This document shows, piece by piece, positions 33,715 to 42,743 of a DNA stretch of 64,000 nucleotides (within the stretch, counting starts at the first letter, position 1; each line of letters opens with the position of its first letter). The notes beneath the pieces were generated by a model that was given only the letters and a program-made list of their open reading frames with translations, was not told where the DNA came from and did no database searches. Origin of the DNA: Demequina pelophila (GTDB lineage: Bacteria; Actinomycetota; Actinomycetes; Actinomycetales; Demequinaceae); assembly GCF_000971175.1 (NCBI RefSeq), contig NZ_BBLY01000001.1, positions 483,709 to 547,708 of the forward strand, in the 5' to 3' direction. The translations under genes were made by a program, and so were the position numbers.

Positions 33715-34463
33715 GCGGGCGCCTCAGTGGGTTCGGCCGGGGCGCGCCTGCGCACGGCGCGCTCCCGCAGGGCCCCGATTCCGATCGCCGCGAAGTAGAG
33801 GGCGACCATGGGGAAGGCCATGAACAGCATGGTGATCGCGTCCGGCGTCGGCGTGAGGATCGCGGCCGCCAGGAAGATGAGGAACACGGCCCAGCGCCAG
33901 CCCTTGAGCCACACGCGCGTCTTGACGATCCCCACCCACGTGAGGGCGACCATGACGACCGGGAAGACGAAGGCGAGGCCGAACGCCAGGACCAGGCGCA
34001 TCGCGAACGTGATGAACAGCTGCGCGTCCAGGAAGTTCGCGGCGCCCTCGGGCGTGAAGCCGGTGAGGATGACGATGGCGTTGGGGAACACGAGCCACGC
34101 GAACGCGACGCCCGCGAAGAACAGCGGCACCGCGGCGGCGAGGAACCCGAAGGTGTAGCGCTTCTCCTTGCGGTGCAGGCCCGGCGCCACGAAGGCCCAC
34201 AGCTGGTAGAGCCACCACGGCGCGGAGACCACCAGTCCGAGGATCGCGGCGACCTTGAGCTGCATGTCGAGCGCGGTCGCGACGCCGGCGAAGTTCACCT
34301 TGACGTCCGCGTCCTGCTCGCGCGCGAGCTCGAGCACCGGCTGCTGCAGGGCCTCGAAGACGGGCTGGTAGAGGAACCAGCCGACGATCATGCCGACGAC
34401 GATGCCGGCCGCGGCCAGCATCAGCCGCTTGCGGAACTCGCGCAGATGCTCCCTCAGGGGCAT
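33711..34463 (-). CDS. tatC: Twin-arginine translocase subunit TatC
   Basis: A 250-residue membrane protein with six spans, the substrate-receptor subunit of the Tat pathway. The N-terminal cytoplasmic MPLREHLREFRKRL has the conserved E and R-K-R needed for signal-peptide recognition, and the first periplasmic loop and the motif PGLHRKEKRY fit TatC. ATG is preferred over a GTG that would overlap tatA by 17 bases. The C-terminal tail is Arg/Ala/Pro-rich. Confidence 0.95.
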   Translation of the reverse strand: MPLREHLREFRKRLMLAAAGIVVGMIVGWFLYQPVFEALQQPVLELAREQDADVKVNFAGVATALDMQLKVAAILGLVVSAPWWLYQLWAFVAPGLHRKEKRYTFGFLAAAVPLFFAGVAFAWLVFPNAIVILTGFTPEGAANFLDAQLFITFAMRLVLAFGLAFVFPVVMVALTWVGIVKTRVWLKGWRWAVFLIFLAAAILTPTPDAITMLFMAFPMVALYFAAIGIGALRERAVRRRAPAEPTEAPA

Positions 34464-34476
34464 CCGCGCCTCGGGA

Positions 34477-34725
34477 TTACTGCCTCGGCTCACGCGGCTC
34501 GTCCGACGACGGCGCCTGGTCCCCATCCGCGTCGGTGGCCGGGCCGCCGGTGGAGGCGCCGGAGCCGGCGTCCTTGCCCTCGGAGCGCATCTGGCTCGTC
34601 TCGTCCTTGAGGATGCGCATCGACTGACCGAGCGAGCGCGCCAGCTGCGGGAGCTTGGGCGCCCCGAACAGCAGGAGCACGATCACGAGGATGATGAGCA
34701 TCTCGCGTGCGCCGAACGAACCCAT
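34477..34725 (-). CDS. tatA: Twin-arginine translocase subunit TatA
   Basis: An 82-residue TatA/E protein: an N-terminal membrane helix (MLIILVIVLLLFGAPKLPQL), the FG hinge, an amphipathic helix (ARSLGQSMRILKDETSQM) and a flexible acidic tail. It polymerises into the Tat pore. AAGGAG precedes the ATG, and TAAACT upstream overlaps the stop of pafC, so it likely has its own promoter besides read-through. No TatB is in the window. Confidence 0.95.
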   Translation of the reverse strand: MGSFGAREMLIILVIVLLLFGAPKLPQLARSLGQSMRILKDETSQMRSEGKDAGSGASTGGPATDADGDQAPSSDEPREPRQ

Positions 34726-34755
34726 GATGAAACTCCTTGAATGGGGGTGTGGGCA

Positions 34756-34761
34756 AGTTTA
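34756..34761 (-). promoter_or_regulatory. -10 element TAAACT of tatA, overlapping a stop codon
   Basis: TAAACT begins with the TAA stop of pafC. Transcripts would start about 24 bases before the tatA ATG and include its AAGGAG ribosome site. Confidence 0.45.
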
Positions 34762-35673
34762 GCGGGCGTGCGCGGCGCGGACGGCGACCGCCTCGCGGCG
34801 CACCGCGTCGGCGAGGCGACGCGGCTGGATCTCGCGCAGGTGCGGCGCGATCGCCAGGAGCCTGCCCGCGACCCACTCGGGGTCGACGACGCCGAAGGTG
34901 ACCGTGACATCGTCCCCGGAATCCTCGACGCGGGCGCCCGGGATGTCCTCGAGCGCCCACCGGCCGGCGCGCGCGAGGCGCACGGTCCCGGTGAAGGAGG
35001 CGGACATCTGGAAGCCGGCCGTGTCCGTGGGCGGCTTGGTCACGGCGTCGGCGAGCACGCGGGCGGAGTCGATGCGGTCGAGGCGCAGCGTGCGGTAGTC
35101 CTCGGCGCGGCGGCACCAGCACTCGAGGTACGCGTGGCCGTCGATGACGACGATCCGGTGCGGCTCGACCACACGCGTGCTGCGGCGATCCTGGGCGTCC
35201 ACGTAGACCAGCTCGACGCAGCGGTAGCGGCGGGCCGCCTCCGCGAGGGCGTCGCGGACGGACTCGTCGACGCCGTCGTCCTCCCCCAGCACGATGACCG
35301 GCTCGGACAGGGCGCCGCGCAGCTTGTCGAGCATGGTGCGCCCGGCGTCGGGCAGGGCGCCGGCGGAGTCCATGGTCTGGAGCGCGCCCACGAGCGCCAC
35401 GGCCTCGCGCGGCGAGAGGCGCACCTGGGTGAGGACGTCGTTGCGCACCAGCGCGGCGACGCCCTCCTCGAAGTCGACCGCGGAGAACTCGACCGGCGTC
35501 CAGCCGGGATCCGTGTCCGCGGCAAACCACAGCGTGGAGACGTCCTCCCTGATGCGTCCGACCGGCACCCCGAAGTGGGCGGCGAGGTCCGCGAAGGGGG
35601 TGGCGCCGTGGCGCTCGACGTACGCGAGGATGCTCAGCATCCGGACCAGGCGGTCGCGGGCGGTCTCAGCCAT
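34759..35673 (-). CDS. pafC: WYL domain transcriptional regulator PafC
   Basis: A 304-residue protein with an N-terminal winged helix-turn-helix (RDRLVRMLSILAYVERHGAT) and a WYL domain (about residues 150-230; RYRCVELVYVDAQDRRSTR) plus a C-terminal extension. With PafB it forms the PafBC complex that drives the LexA-independent DNA-damage response in mycobacteria, with WYL sensing single-stranded DNA or a similar ligand. It overlaps pafB by 8 bases. The proteasome and pafA genes that accompany it in mycobacteria are not here. Confidence 0.9.
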   Translation of the reverse strand: MAETARDRLVRMLSILAYVERHGATPFADLAAHFGVPVGRIREDVSTLWFAADTDPGWTPVEFSAVDFEEGVAALVRNDVLTQVRLSPREAVALVGALQTMDSAGALPDAGRTMLDKLRGALSEPVIVLGEDDGVDESVRDALAEAARRYRCVELVYVDAQDRRSTRVVEPHRIVVIDGHAYLECWCRRAEDYRTLRLDRIDSARVLADAVTKPPTDTAGFQMSASFTGTVRLARAGRWALEDIPGARVEDSGDDVTVTFGVVDPEWVAGRLLAIAPHLREIQPRRLADAVRREAVAVRAAHAR

Positions 35674-36640
35674 CGGTGGCCTCCAGGGCGGCGTCGACGT
35701 GGCGGGTGACGGCGGCGACCAGCTCGGGCGGGGCGACGATGCGCGCGGAGCCTCCCAGCCCCAGCACCTCCGCGAGCACGGAGTCCTCGTGGGCGTAGGG
35801 GATCTCGAGCAGGTCCCAGTCGCCGTCGATGTCGACCACGGTGCCGCGGCGGCGCAGCACGTGGCCCGACTCGGGCCGGAGCGCGACGGTGGCGGTGTGG
35901 ACGTCGCCCGAGTCGGCGAGGAGCCCGAGCGGGATCTCGTCGGGGATCTCGTAGGAGCCGGGCGTGGCGATGCGCGTGACCCGGCCGCCGATGCGCTGGA
36001 CGCGGAACGTGCGCGGCGCCTCGCGGTCGCGGTCGAAGCCGATGAGGTACGCGACGCCCTGGCGGAGCACCACGGTCCACGGCTCGACGACGCGCGTCGC
36101 GAGCCCGGTGCTCGCCGAGGAGTACTCGAAGCGCACGGGCTGGCGCTCGGCGACCGCCTCGACGAGCACGCCGAACGCGGCGGAGGCGCGGGTGGCGCGG
36201 CCGGCGAAGGGAAGCTCGACGCGGGGGCCGTGCTCGGCGGAGGAGGTGAGCTTGACGACGGCCTGGCGGGCGTCGCCTCCCAGCACCGCGTCCTGCCAGT
36301 AGTCGGCGGCGAGGTTGAGGATGGCGAGCTCGGGGCTGGTGAGCTCGATGGCGGGGAGGGCGGCCTCGGCGGGCCGGACCCGGTAGCCGATCTCGTCGCC
36401 GTGGGCGTCCATCACGGTCTCGACCGGGATGCCCAGCTCGCGCAGCTCCTTCTTGTCGCGCTCGAACTTGCGCTCGAAGCTCTCCGCCGCCTTGCGCGAC
36501 TCCTCCTCGTCCGCGTGGAGCGGGACGGGGTCGTAGCCGGCGACCGTGTTGCGGATCTGGTCGCGCGTGAGGCGGTGGCGCGTCGAGCTGAGGGCGACGA
36601 TGAGGTTGAGCAGCCGCTCCTCCTTCGCCAGTTCGGCCAT
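35666..36640 (-). CDS. pafB: WYL domain transcriptional regulator PafB
   Basis: A 324-residue partner of PafC with the same layout: winged helix (KEERLLNLIVALSSTRHRLT), middle region, WYL domain (about residues 170-240; QPVRFEYSSASTGLATRVVE) and C-terminal WCX-like domain. Its start overlaps the hisG stop by 1 base and its stop overlaps pafC by 8 bases, so the three genes are translated in series. Gene order pafB-pafC-tatA-tatC-helY is conserved in actinobacteria, with hisE-hisG replacing the proteasome genes upstream. Confidence 0.9.
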   Translation of the reverse strand: MAELAKEERLLNLIVALSSTRHRLTRDQIRNTVAGYDPVPLHADEEESRKAAESFERKFERDKKELRELGIPVETVMDAHGDEIGYRVRPAEAALPAIELTSPELAILNLAADYWQDAVLGGDARQAVVKLTSSAEHGPRVELPFAGRATRASAAFGVLVEAVAERQPVRFEYSSASTGLATRVVEPWTVVLRQGVAYLIGFDRDREAPRTFRVQRIGGRVTRIATPGSYEIPDEIPLGLLADSGDVHTATVALRPESGHVLRRRGTVVDIDGDWDLLEIPYAHEDSVLAEVLGLGGSARIVAPPELVAAVTRHVDAALEATDG

Positions 36641-37482
36641 CAGACCCGCACGGCCAGCAGCTCGGTCGCGAGGATCGCCCGCGCCCCGACCGCGTAGAGC
36701 CGGTCCATGATGTCGTTGATGTCGGCGCGCGGCACCATCACGCGGACGGCCTGCCAGTCCGAGCCGTGCAGCGGCGTCACCGTGGGCGCCTCGAAGCCGG
36801 GCGAGACGGCGATGGCCTCCTCGAGGCGGTCGCCGGGCACGTCGTAGTCGACCAGCACGAAGCGGCGGGCGGTGAGCACGCCGCGCAGGCGGCCGGTGAG
36901 CACCGCGATCTTCTCCGCGTCGGAGCGCTCGTCGCGGATGAGCACGGCCTCGGACTTGAGGATCGGGTCACCGAAGATGTCCAGGCCGGCGGCCCGCAGG
37001 GTGGTGCCGGTCGAGACCACGTCGGCCACCACATCGGCCACGCCCAGACGCACCGAGGACTCGACGGCGCCGTCCAGGCGGACCACGTCCGCCTCGACGC
37101 CGAACTGGGCGAGGTGCTCGGTCACCAGGCGCGGGTAGCTGGTCGCGACGCGCTTGCCGTGGATGTCCTGGACGGAGGCCGCGACGCCCGCGGGGGCGGC
37201 GTAGCGGAAGGTCGAGCCGCCGAAGCCCAGCTCGAGGTGCTCGATCGCCGGGGCGCCCGAGTCGATGAGCAGGTCGCGGCCGGTGATGCCCACGTCGACG
37301 ATGCCCTGTCCCACGTACACCGCGACGTCGCGCGGGCGCAGGTAGAAGAACTCGACGTCGTTGCGCTCGTCCACGTGGACCAGCGCGCGGCCGTCGCGGC
37401 GCTGCGAGTAGCCGGCCTCCTTCAGGAGCTGGACGGCAGGCTCGGACAGCGAGCCCTTGTTCGGGACGGCGATGCGCAGCAC
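36640..37482 (-). CDS. hisG: ATP phosphoribosyltransferase
   Basis: A 280-residue long-form HisG, the first and feedback-regulated step of histidine synthesis (ATP plus PRPP). The catalytic lobes show VPNKGSLSEPAVQLL and VVADVVSTGTTLRAAGL (PRPP loop region), and the C-terminal third (from about residue 210) is the histidine-binding regulatory domain ending in YAVGARAILATELLAVRV. GTG start with GGGGAG 9 bases upstream. It follows hisE by 14 bases in one operon. Confidence 0.95.
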   Translation of the reverse strand: MLRIAVPNKGSLSEPAVQLLKEAGYSQRRDGRALVHVDERNDVEFFYLRPRDVAVYVGQGIVDVGITGRDLLIDSGAPAIEHLELGFGGSTFRYAAPAGVAASVQDIHGKRVATSYPRLVTEHLAQFGVEADVVRLDGAVESSVRLGVADVVADVVSTGTTLRAAGLDIFGDPILKSEAVLIRDERSDAEKIAVLTGRLRGVLTARRFVLVDYDVPGDRLEEAIAVSPGFEAPTVTPLHGSDWQAVRVMVPRADINDIMDRLYAVGARAILATELLAVRV

Positions 37483-37496
37483 TGGTGTGTTCTCCC

Positions 37497-37760
37497 CTAC
37501 AGCTTCTTGTACACGTCTTCGAGCGTGAGACCCCGGGCGACCATCATGACCTGGGCCCAGTAGAGCAGCTGCGAGAGCTCCTCCGCGGCCTCGTCGTCGG
37601 TCTGGAACTCGCACGCCATCCAGGACTCGGCGGCCTCCTCGACCAGCTTCTTGCCGATCGCGTGGACGCCCTTGTCGAGCATCTTCACGGTGCCGGAGCC
37701 CTCGGGGCGCTCGACGGCGCGCCGCTGCAGTTCCTCGAACAGGTCCTCGAAGTTCTTCAC
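37497..37760 (-). CDS. hisE: Phosphoribosyl-ATP pyrophosphatase
   Basis: An 87-residue HisE, which hydrolyses phosphoribosyl-ATP in the second step of histidine synthesis. The MazG-like helices carry [15 protein letters not shown] and [13 protein letters not shown], with the acidic metal-binding residues in place. The GTG start has no ribosome site; TAGGCT lies 6 bases upstream, so the hisEG transcript is probably leaderless and separate from the riboflavin operon just upstream. Confidence 0.95.
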   Translation of the reverse strand: MKNFEDLFEELQRRAVERPEGSGTVKMLDKGVHAIGKKLVEEAAESWMACEFQTDDEAAEELSQLLYWAQVMMVARGLTLEDVYKKL

Positions 37761-37766
37761 GCTGCC

Positions 37767-37772
37767 AGCCTA
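37767..37772 (-). promoter_or_regulatory. -10 element TAGGCT of hisEG
   Basis: TAGGCT on the minus strand, 6 bases before the GTG start of hisE; leaderless type. Confidence 0.5.
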
Positions 37773-37785
37773 GGCGAACGCGGTC

Positions 37786-38250
37786 CTAGAGGGCCCGCAG
37801 CACCACGGCCGTGGCGAGCGCGGCCTCGACGGCCTCGGCGCCCTTGTCCTCGCTGGACTCGGGCAGGCCGGCGCGCGCGAGGGCCTGCGCCTCGTCGTCC
37901 GTGGTGAGGATGCCGAAGCCCACGGGGGTCGCGTGGGTGCGCGCCACGTCGGTGAGGCCGCGGGTGACGGCGTCGCACACGTACTCGAAGTGGGGCGTGC
38001 CGCCCCGGATCACGACCCCCAGGCAGGCCACCGCATCGGCCCCCGTGCGGGCGAGCGCCTCCGCGACGACGGGGAGCTCGAAGGCGCCCGGCACGCGGGT
38101 GACGCGGTAGGAGGCGCCGGCGGCCTCGGCGGCGCGCACGGCGCCGGCGACCAGGCCGTCCATCACCTCCGTGTGCCACAGGCTGGCGACGATCTCGATG
38201 GTGAGGTCCGAGGCGTCGACCTCGACCGTGGGTGCTCCGGCGCCGCTCAT
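37786..38250 (-). CDS. ribH: 6,7-dimethyl-8-ribityllumazine synthase
   Basis: A 154-residue lumazine synthase, which condenses the pyrimidine intermediate with 3,4-dihydroxy-2-butanone 4-phosphate and forms icosahedral or pentameric shells. Motifs [32 protein letters not shown] and the late His/Arg region are clear. ATGA overlap with ribBA, and it is the last gene of the riboflavin operon. Confidence 0.95.
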   Translation of the reverse strand: MSGAGAPTVEVDASDLTIEIVASLWHTEVMDGLVAGAVRAAEAAGASYRVTRVPGAFELPVVAEALARTGADAVACLGVVIRGGTPHFEYVCDAVTRGLTDVARTHATPVGFGILTTDDEAQALARAGLPESSEDKGAEAVEAALATAVVLRAL

Positions 38251-39497
38251 GCGTTGTCTCCCAGCAGGTGGCCCATCCGCTCGACCTTCGTGCGGCGGTA
38301 CATCTCGTTCTCGGGGTGCGCGCCCACGTGGTGGGCCACGCGCTCGACCACGTCGATGCCGGAGGCGCGCAGGCCCTCGACCTTCGCCGGGTTGTTGGTG
38401 AGCAGGCGGATGCGCGTCATCCCCAGGTCGTGGAGGATCGCGGCGGCGGCGCCGTACTCGCGGCGGTCCACGGGCAGGCCCAGTTCGGTGTTGGCGTCGA
38501 CGGTGTCGAGGCCCGAGTCCTGCAGGCCGTACGCCTGGATCTTGGACACGATGCCGATGCCGCGGCCCTCCTGGCCGCGCAGGTACACCACGGCGCCGCC
38601 CTCGGCCGCGACGCGCTCGATGGCGCCGTCCAGCTGAGGGCCGCAGTCGCAGCGCACCGACGAGAAGGCGTCGCCGGTGAGGCACTCGGAGTGGACGCGA
38701 ACCACGGGCACGGCGCCGTCCGCGACGGGCGCGGTGAGGGCGACGTGCTCGTCGCCGGTGCGGGCGTCGCGGTAGCCGCGGATCGTGAGGTCGCCGTGCG
38801 CGGTGGGCAGGCGGGCCTCCCCCTGGGCGAGCACCCGGTGGGGGCGCGCCGTGGTGGGCGGCGGGACGTCGCCCGTGGCGCGGCGGTACTCGATGAGGTC
38901 GCCGATGGTCAGGAAGGTGAGCCCGTCGCGCTCCGCGATGGCCGTGGCGTCGCCCTGGCGCATCATGGTGCCGTCGTCGTTGACCATCTCCCCGATCACG
39001 CCCACGGGCTCGAGGCCCGCGAGGCGGCACAGGTCGACGCACGCCTCGGTGTGCCCGGGACGATGCAGCACTCCCCCGGGCACGGCGCGCAGGGGCAGCA
39101 CGTGGCCGGGTCGGATGAGGTCGTCCGCGGTGGCGTCGGGGTCGGCGAGCACGGTGAGGGTGCGGTGGCGGTCGGCGGCGGAGATGCCGGTGGTGACGCC
39201 CACGGCCGCGTCGACGCTCACCGTGTAGGCGGTGCGGCGCGGGTCCTGGCTCGAGGGGACCATGAGGGGCAGGCTGAGGGCGTCGGCGCGCTCCGACGGC
39301 ATCGGGGCGCACAGGTAGCCGCTCGAGTGGCGGATGCCCCACGCGATCCACTCCGTGGTGGAGGTCTGGGCGGCCATGATGAAGTCGGCCTCGTCCTCGC
39401 GGTCGCGCGAGTCGGACACCAGCACGGGGCGGCCCTGGCGCAGGTCCTCGAGGGCCCGCTCGACCAGTTCGACGGTGGTCATGTCGGTGGTGGTCAT
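38247..39497 (-). CDS. ribBA: Bifunctional DHBP synthase / GTP cyclohydrolase II
   Basis: A 416-residue fusion. The N-terminal half (1-205) makes 3,4-dihydroxy-2-butanone 4-phosphate from ribulose 5-phosphate ([27 protein letters not shown]); the C-terminal half is GTP cyclohydrolase II, with zinc ligands in [19 protein letters not shown] and GQEGRGIG. It supplies both precursors for riboflavin, so rpe in the same cluster, which interconverts ribulose 5-phosphate, fits the pathway. Both ends overlap neighbours by ATGA. Confidence 0.95.
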   Translation of the reverse strand: MTTTDMTTVELVERALEDLRQGRPVLVSDSRDREDEADFIMAAQTSTTEWIAWGIRHSSGYLCAPMPSERADALSLPLMVPSSQDPRRTAYTVSVDAAVGVTTGISAADRHRTLTVLADPDATADDLIRPGHVLPLRAVPGGVLHRPGHTEACVDLCRLAGLEPVGVIGEMVNDDGTMMRQGDATAIAERDGLTFLTIGDLIEYRRATGDVPPPTTARPHRVLAQGEARLPTAHGDLTIRGYRDARTGDEHVALTAPVADGAVPVVRVHSECLTGDAFSSVRCDCGPQLDGAIERVAAEGGAVVYLRGQEGRGIGIVSKIQAYGLQDSGLDTVDANTELGLPVDRREYGAAAAILHDLGMTRIRLLTNNPAKVEGLRASGIDVVERVAHHVGAHPENEMYRRTKVERMGHLLGDNA

Positions 39498-40123
39498 GCG
39501 CGTGCCCCCAGCATCTTCTCCACGTACTTGGCGAGCACGTCGACCTCGACGTTGGCCCGGGCGCCGGGTGCGAAGCCGCCGAAGGTGGTCTCGCTCAGGG
39601 TGGTGGGGATCAGGGAGACGGTCACGCGGGTGCCGTCGAGCTCCGCCACGGTGAGGGACACGCCGTTGAGCGCGATCGATCCCTTGCGCACCACGTAGCG
39701 CTCGAGGTCGGCGGGGATCTCGAAGGTGAGGTCGTCCCACTCGGGGTGCGAGTCGCGGGCCACCAGGGTGGCGACGCCGTCGACGTGGCCCTGCATGATG
39801 TGCCCGCCCAGGCGGCCACCCGCGGGCAGGGCGCGCTCGAGGTTGACGCGGTCGCCGGGCTCGAGGTCGCCCAGCGCCGTGGTCTCGAGGGAGATCTTCA
39901 TGACGTCCGCGGTCCAGGTGGAGCCGGGCGTTGCCGCGTCGGCGCCGGCCGTGCCGGTCGCCTCCTCGTGCGCCGCGACAGTGAGGCACACGCCGTTGAC
40001 GGCGATGGACTCGCCGTGGACCAGGCCGGTCAGGCCGGGGGCATGGATGGTGAGCCGCGACTGGGCCCCGGAGGGCTCCACCGCGGCGACGACGCCGAGC
40101 GACTCGACGATGCCGGTGAACAT
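39494..40123 (-). CDS. ribE: Riboflavin synthase alpha subunit
   Basis: A 209-residue riboflavin synthase with two tandem lumazine-binding barrels: [12 protein letters not shown] and VNGVCLTV in the first, [14 protein letters not shown] and [16 protein letters not shown] in the second. It dismutates two lumazines to riboflavin. It starts directly after the ribD stop with no gap. Confidence 0.95.
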   Translation of the reverse strand: MFTGIVESLGVVAAVEPSGAQSRLTIHAPGLTGLVHGESIAVNGVCLTVAAHEEATGTAGADAATPGSTWTADVMKISLETTALGDLEPGDRVNLERALPAGGRLGGHIMQGHVDGVATLVARDSHPEWDDLTFEIPADLERYVVRKGSIALNGVSLTVAELDGTRVTVSLIPTTLSETTFGGFAPGARANVEVDVLAKYVEKMLGARA

Positions 40124-41137
40124 CTACTGGTGTCCTCTCGTGAAGAAGGCGGTGACCAGCGTATCGGCACCCAGATGCGTCGCGGTCACGTCCTGGCCCC
40201 TCAACGCGTCGCTCATGGTCCCGATTCCCAGGTCGCCCACGGCCCGCGTCCCCGCGCCGAGCAGTGCCGGGGCGATGTACGCGTGCACCTCGTCGACGAG
40301 GCCCGCGCGCAGGAAGGCGGTGGTCACGGTGCCCCCGCCCTCGACCACGACGGTACGGACCTCGCGCGCGGCGAGCGCGTCGAGCGCCTCCCGGGGGTCG
40401 CGGGTGGCGAGCCGGAGGGCGGTGCCGTCCTCCCAGATCCGGGCCCCGGGCGTGTCGGTCAGTCCCATGACGGCGCGCAGGGGCTGGTGGGGGTCGGGCA
40501 CCCCGGCCGGGCGCGCGGTGAGCAGGGGGTCGTCCGTGCGGACGGTGCCTGTGCCGACGAGGATGGCGTCGACCTGGGTGCGGACGTGGTGCGCGTGGTC
40601 GCGGGCCTCGTCGCCGGTGATCCAGAAGCTGGTGCCGTCGGCGGCGGCGGTGCGGCCGTCGAGGGTCTGGGCCCACTTGGCGATGACCCAGGGGCGGCCG
40701 AGAGCCACGGAACCCAGCCAGCGGCGGTTGACGTCGGCGCAGCCCGCGTGGGGCGCCAGCGACGCGTCGATGCCGCGGCCCCGGAGCACCTCTCCCCCGC
40801 CGGCGGCCTGGGGGTTGGGGTCGGCGACGCCGTAGCGGACGGCGCCGATGCGCGCCGCGGTCAGCGCGTCCGTGCACGGCCCGGTGCGGCCGGTGTGGGC
40901 GCAGGGCTCGAGCGAGACGTACGCGGTGGCGCCGGCGACGTCGTGGCCGCGCCGGGCGGCGTCGGCGAGGGCCGCGGGCTCGGCGTGGGGGGTGCCGGCG
41001 CCGCGGTGCCAGCCCTCGCCCAGCACCGCGCCGTCGGCGCCCACGATGACGCAGCCGACGCGCGGGTTGGGGCCGTGGGCGGGTCCGTGCAGGGCGAGCG
41101 CGGCGGCGCGGTCGAGCCAGGACTCCGCTGCGACCAC
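40124..41137 (-). CDS. ribD: Bifunctional riboflavin deaminase/reductase RibD
   Basis: A 337-residue RibD: N-terminal pyrimidine deaminase with zinc ligands in TPHAEPAAL and SLEPCAHTGRTGPCTDAL, and C-terminal NADPH-dependent reductase (IAKWAQTLDGRTAA, ILVGTGTVRTDDP, VVVEGGGTV). It catalyses steps two and three of riboflavin synthesis. GTG start; a 10-mer repeat copy (41139-41148) occupies the short gap where the ribosome site would be, and its AGGGA may serve as that site. I see no FMN riboswitch upstream. Confidence 0.95.
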   Translation of the reverse strand: MVAAESWLDRAAALALHGPAHGPNPRVGCVIVGADGAVLGEGWHRGAGTPHAEPAALADAARRGHDVAGATAYVSLEPCAHTGRTGPCTDALTAARIGAVRYGVADPNPQAAGGGEVLRGRGIDASLAPHAGCADVNRRWLGSVALGRPWVIAKWAQTLDGRTAAADGTSFWITGDEARDHAHHVRTQVDAILVGTGTVRTDDPLLTARPAGVPDPHQPLRAVMGLTDTPGARIWEDGTALRLATRDPREALDALAAREVRTVVVEGGGTVTTAFLRAGLVDEVHAYIAPALLGAGTRAVGDLGIGTMSDALRGQDVTATHLGADTLVTAFFTRGHQ

Positions 41138-41150
41138 GGCATCGTCCCTG

Positions 41151-41819
41151 TTAGACGTGATGGTCGGCCTCCGCGCCCAGGCGGCGCAGCTCCGCGATCT
41201 CGGCGGCGCGGTCGGCGGCGCCGTACACGGACGAGCCCGCCACCACCACGTCGCAGCCGGCCTCCACCACGGTGGCGACGGTGTCGCGGGCGATGCCGCC
41301 GTCGGTCTGGAGGCGCAGGTCCGTGCCGGCGTCGGCCGCCGCGGCGCGCAGGGTGCGCAGCTTGGGCATCATGTCGGGCATGAAGGCCTGGCCGCCGAAG
41401 CCGGGCTCGACCGTCATGACGAGCACCATGTCGAGGGTGTCGAGCAGCGGCAGCACCTCCTCGACGGGGGTGCCGGGCTTGATGGCGCAGCTCGCGCGGG
41501 CGCCCAGGCTGCGCAGGTCGCGGGCGATGGCTCGGGGGTCCCGGGCGGCCTCGAGGTGGAAGGTGACCGATGCGGCGCCGCCCTCGGCGTAGCGCGTCGC
41601 CCACCGGTCGGGGTCGTCGATCATGAGGTGCACGTCGCACGGCAGCGGCGAGACCTGGGCGATGCGCTCGACGACGGGCAGCCCGAACGTCGTGTTGGGC
41701 ACGAAGTGTCCGTCCATGACGTCGACGTGGAGCCAGTCCGCATCCGCGACGGTGAGGATGTCCCGCTCCAGGTTGGCGAAGTCCGCCGAGAGGATGCTGG
41801 GGGCGATCTGCAGGGCCAT
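41151..41819 (-). CDS. rpe: Ribulose-phosphate 3-epimerase
   Basis: A 222-residue TIM-barrel epimerase interconverting ribulose 5-phosphate and xylulose 5-phosphate. Motifs IAPSILSADFANLE, LHVDVMDGHFVPN, MTVEPGFGGQAFM and QTDGGIARDTV supply the metal ligands and catalytic Asp residues. It lies at the head of the riboflavin genes and has its own leaderless promoter, whose -10 TAG is the stop codon of the sugar kinase gene. Confidence 0.96.
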   Translation of the reverse strand: MALQIAPSILSADFANLERDILTVADADWLHVDVMDGHFVPNTTFGLPVVERIAQVSPLPCDVHLMIDDPDRWATRYAEGGAASVTFHLEAARDPRAIARDLRSLGARASCAIKPGTPVEEVLPLLDTLDMVLVMTVEPGFGGQAFMPDMMPKLRTLRAAAADAGTDLRLQTDGGIARDTVATVVEAGCDVVVAGSSVYGAADRAAEIAELRRLGAEADHHV

Positions 41820-41825
41820 TCGCCG

Positions 41826-41831
41826 AGCCTA
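41826..41831 (-). promoter_or_regulatory. -10 element TAGGCT of rpe, overlapping a stop codon
   Basis: TAGGCT, 6 bases before the ATG; its TAG is the stop codon of the PfkB kinase gene. It lets the rpe-rib genes be expressed independently of the sugar cassette. Confidence 0.5.
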
Positions 41832-42743
41832 GCGCGCGGCCGAGTCGGCGAGTTCCGGCAGCGTGGGCGGGTTGGCGCCCGCCCGCGAGACCGTGATGGC
41901 GGCGGCGCGGGCGGCCCGCTCGAGCACGTCCTCGACGACGTCCGGGTCCACGGTGGCGAGGCGCTCGCGCCCGGCGGGGCCCAGCAGCCCGGCGCGCTCG
42001 AGGCCGTCGAGCAGCGCGGCCATGTAGGAGTCGCCGGCGCCCACGGTGTCGACCACCTCGACGGACACGGGTCCCACGCGGAGGATCTCCCCGCGCAGGG
42101 ACGCGACGGAGCCGGCGCCGCCGAGCGTCGCCACCGCGAGGGGCGGGCCCGCCTGGGTCCACGCGCGCAGCGCGTCCTCGACCTCGACGCCGGGGAAGAG
42201 CCAGTCGATGTCCTCGTCCGAGGCCTTCACCACGTCCGAGAGCCCCACGAGCCGCGCGGTGCGGGCGAGCGTCGCCTCGCGGTCGCCCACGAGGCTGGGT
42301 CGCACGTTGGGGTCGTAGCTCACGGTGGCGCCGTCGCGGCGGGCGGCGACGATCGCGGCGACCGCCTCCGCGCCCGGCGGGATGTGGGAGGCGATCGAGC
42401 CGGTGTGGACGTGCTGGGCGGCGCCGATGGCGTCCCCGGCGTCGGGAGCGAGGGTCCAGGCGATGTCGAAGTCGTACTCGGCGGAGCCGTCGGCACGGAG
42501 GCGGGCGCGGGCCTGAGGGGTGCGGTCGCCGTCGGCGACCGTGGCGACCCCCGACTCGTCCAGGTGGGCGGCGATCTGCCGGCCCGGCGCATCGTCCCCC
42601 AGCTCGGTGAGCAGGGTGACGTCCTGGTCGAGGCGCGCGAGACCCACCGCGACGTTGGCGGGGCTGCCGCCGGGGTGCGCGGCGACCGCGCCGTCCTCCG
42701 ACTCGACCACGTCGAGGACGCATTCACCGATGACGAGGATCAT
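41829..42743 (-). CDS. PfkB family carbohydrate kinase, probable fructokinase
   Basis: A 304-residue PfkB sugar kinase. The N-terminal signature GGSPANVAVGLARL and the C-terminal DTVGAGDSYMAALLDGL, which carries the catalytic Asp and the ATP anion hole, are intact. Length and sequence fit fructokinase. Together with the AGE isomerase just upstream it could turn mannose into fructose 6-phosphate. ATGA overlap with the isomerase gene shows coupled translation. Confidence 0.88.
   Translation of the reverse strand: MILVIGECVLDVVESEDGAVAAHPGGSPANVAVGLARLDQDVTLLTELGDDAPGRQIAAHLDESGVATVADGDRTPQARARLRADGSAEYDFDIAWTLAPDAGDAIGAAQHVHTGSIASHIPPGAEAVAAIVAARRDGATVSYDPNVRPSLVGDREATLARTARLVGLSDVVKASDEDIDWLFPGVEVEDALRAWTQAGPPLAVATLGGAGSVASLRGEILRVGPVSVEVVDTVGAGDSYMAALLDGLERAGLLGPAGRERLATVDPDVVEDVLERAARAAAITVSRAGANPPTLPELADSAAR

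Noticed and set aside
36640..37614. Longer HisG beginning upstream of GTG 37482
   Set aside because: The extra residues overlap hisE, are basic and unlike HisG, and a GGGGAG ribosome site supports the GTG next to VLRIAVPNKG.
41138..41150. Possible FMN riboswitch before the riboflavin genes
   Set aside because: The ribD-rpe gap is only 13 bases and none of the conserved FMN-aptamer segments is seen there or upstream of rpe.
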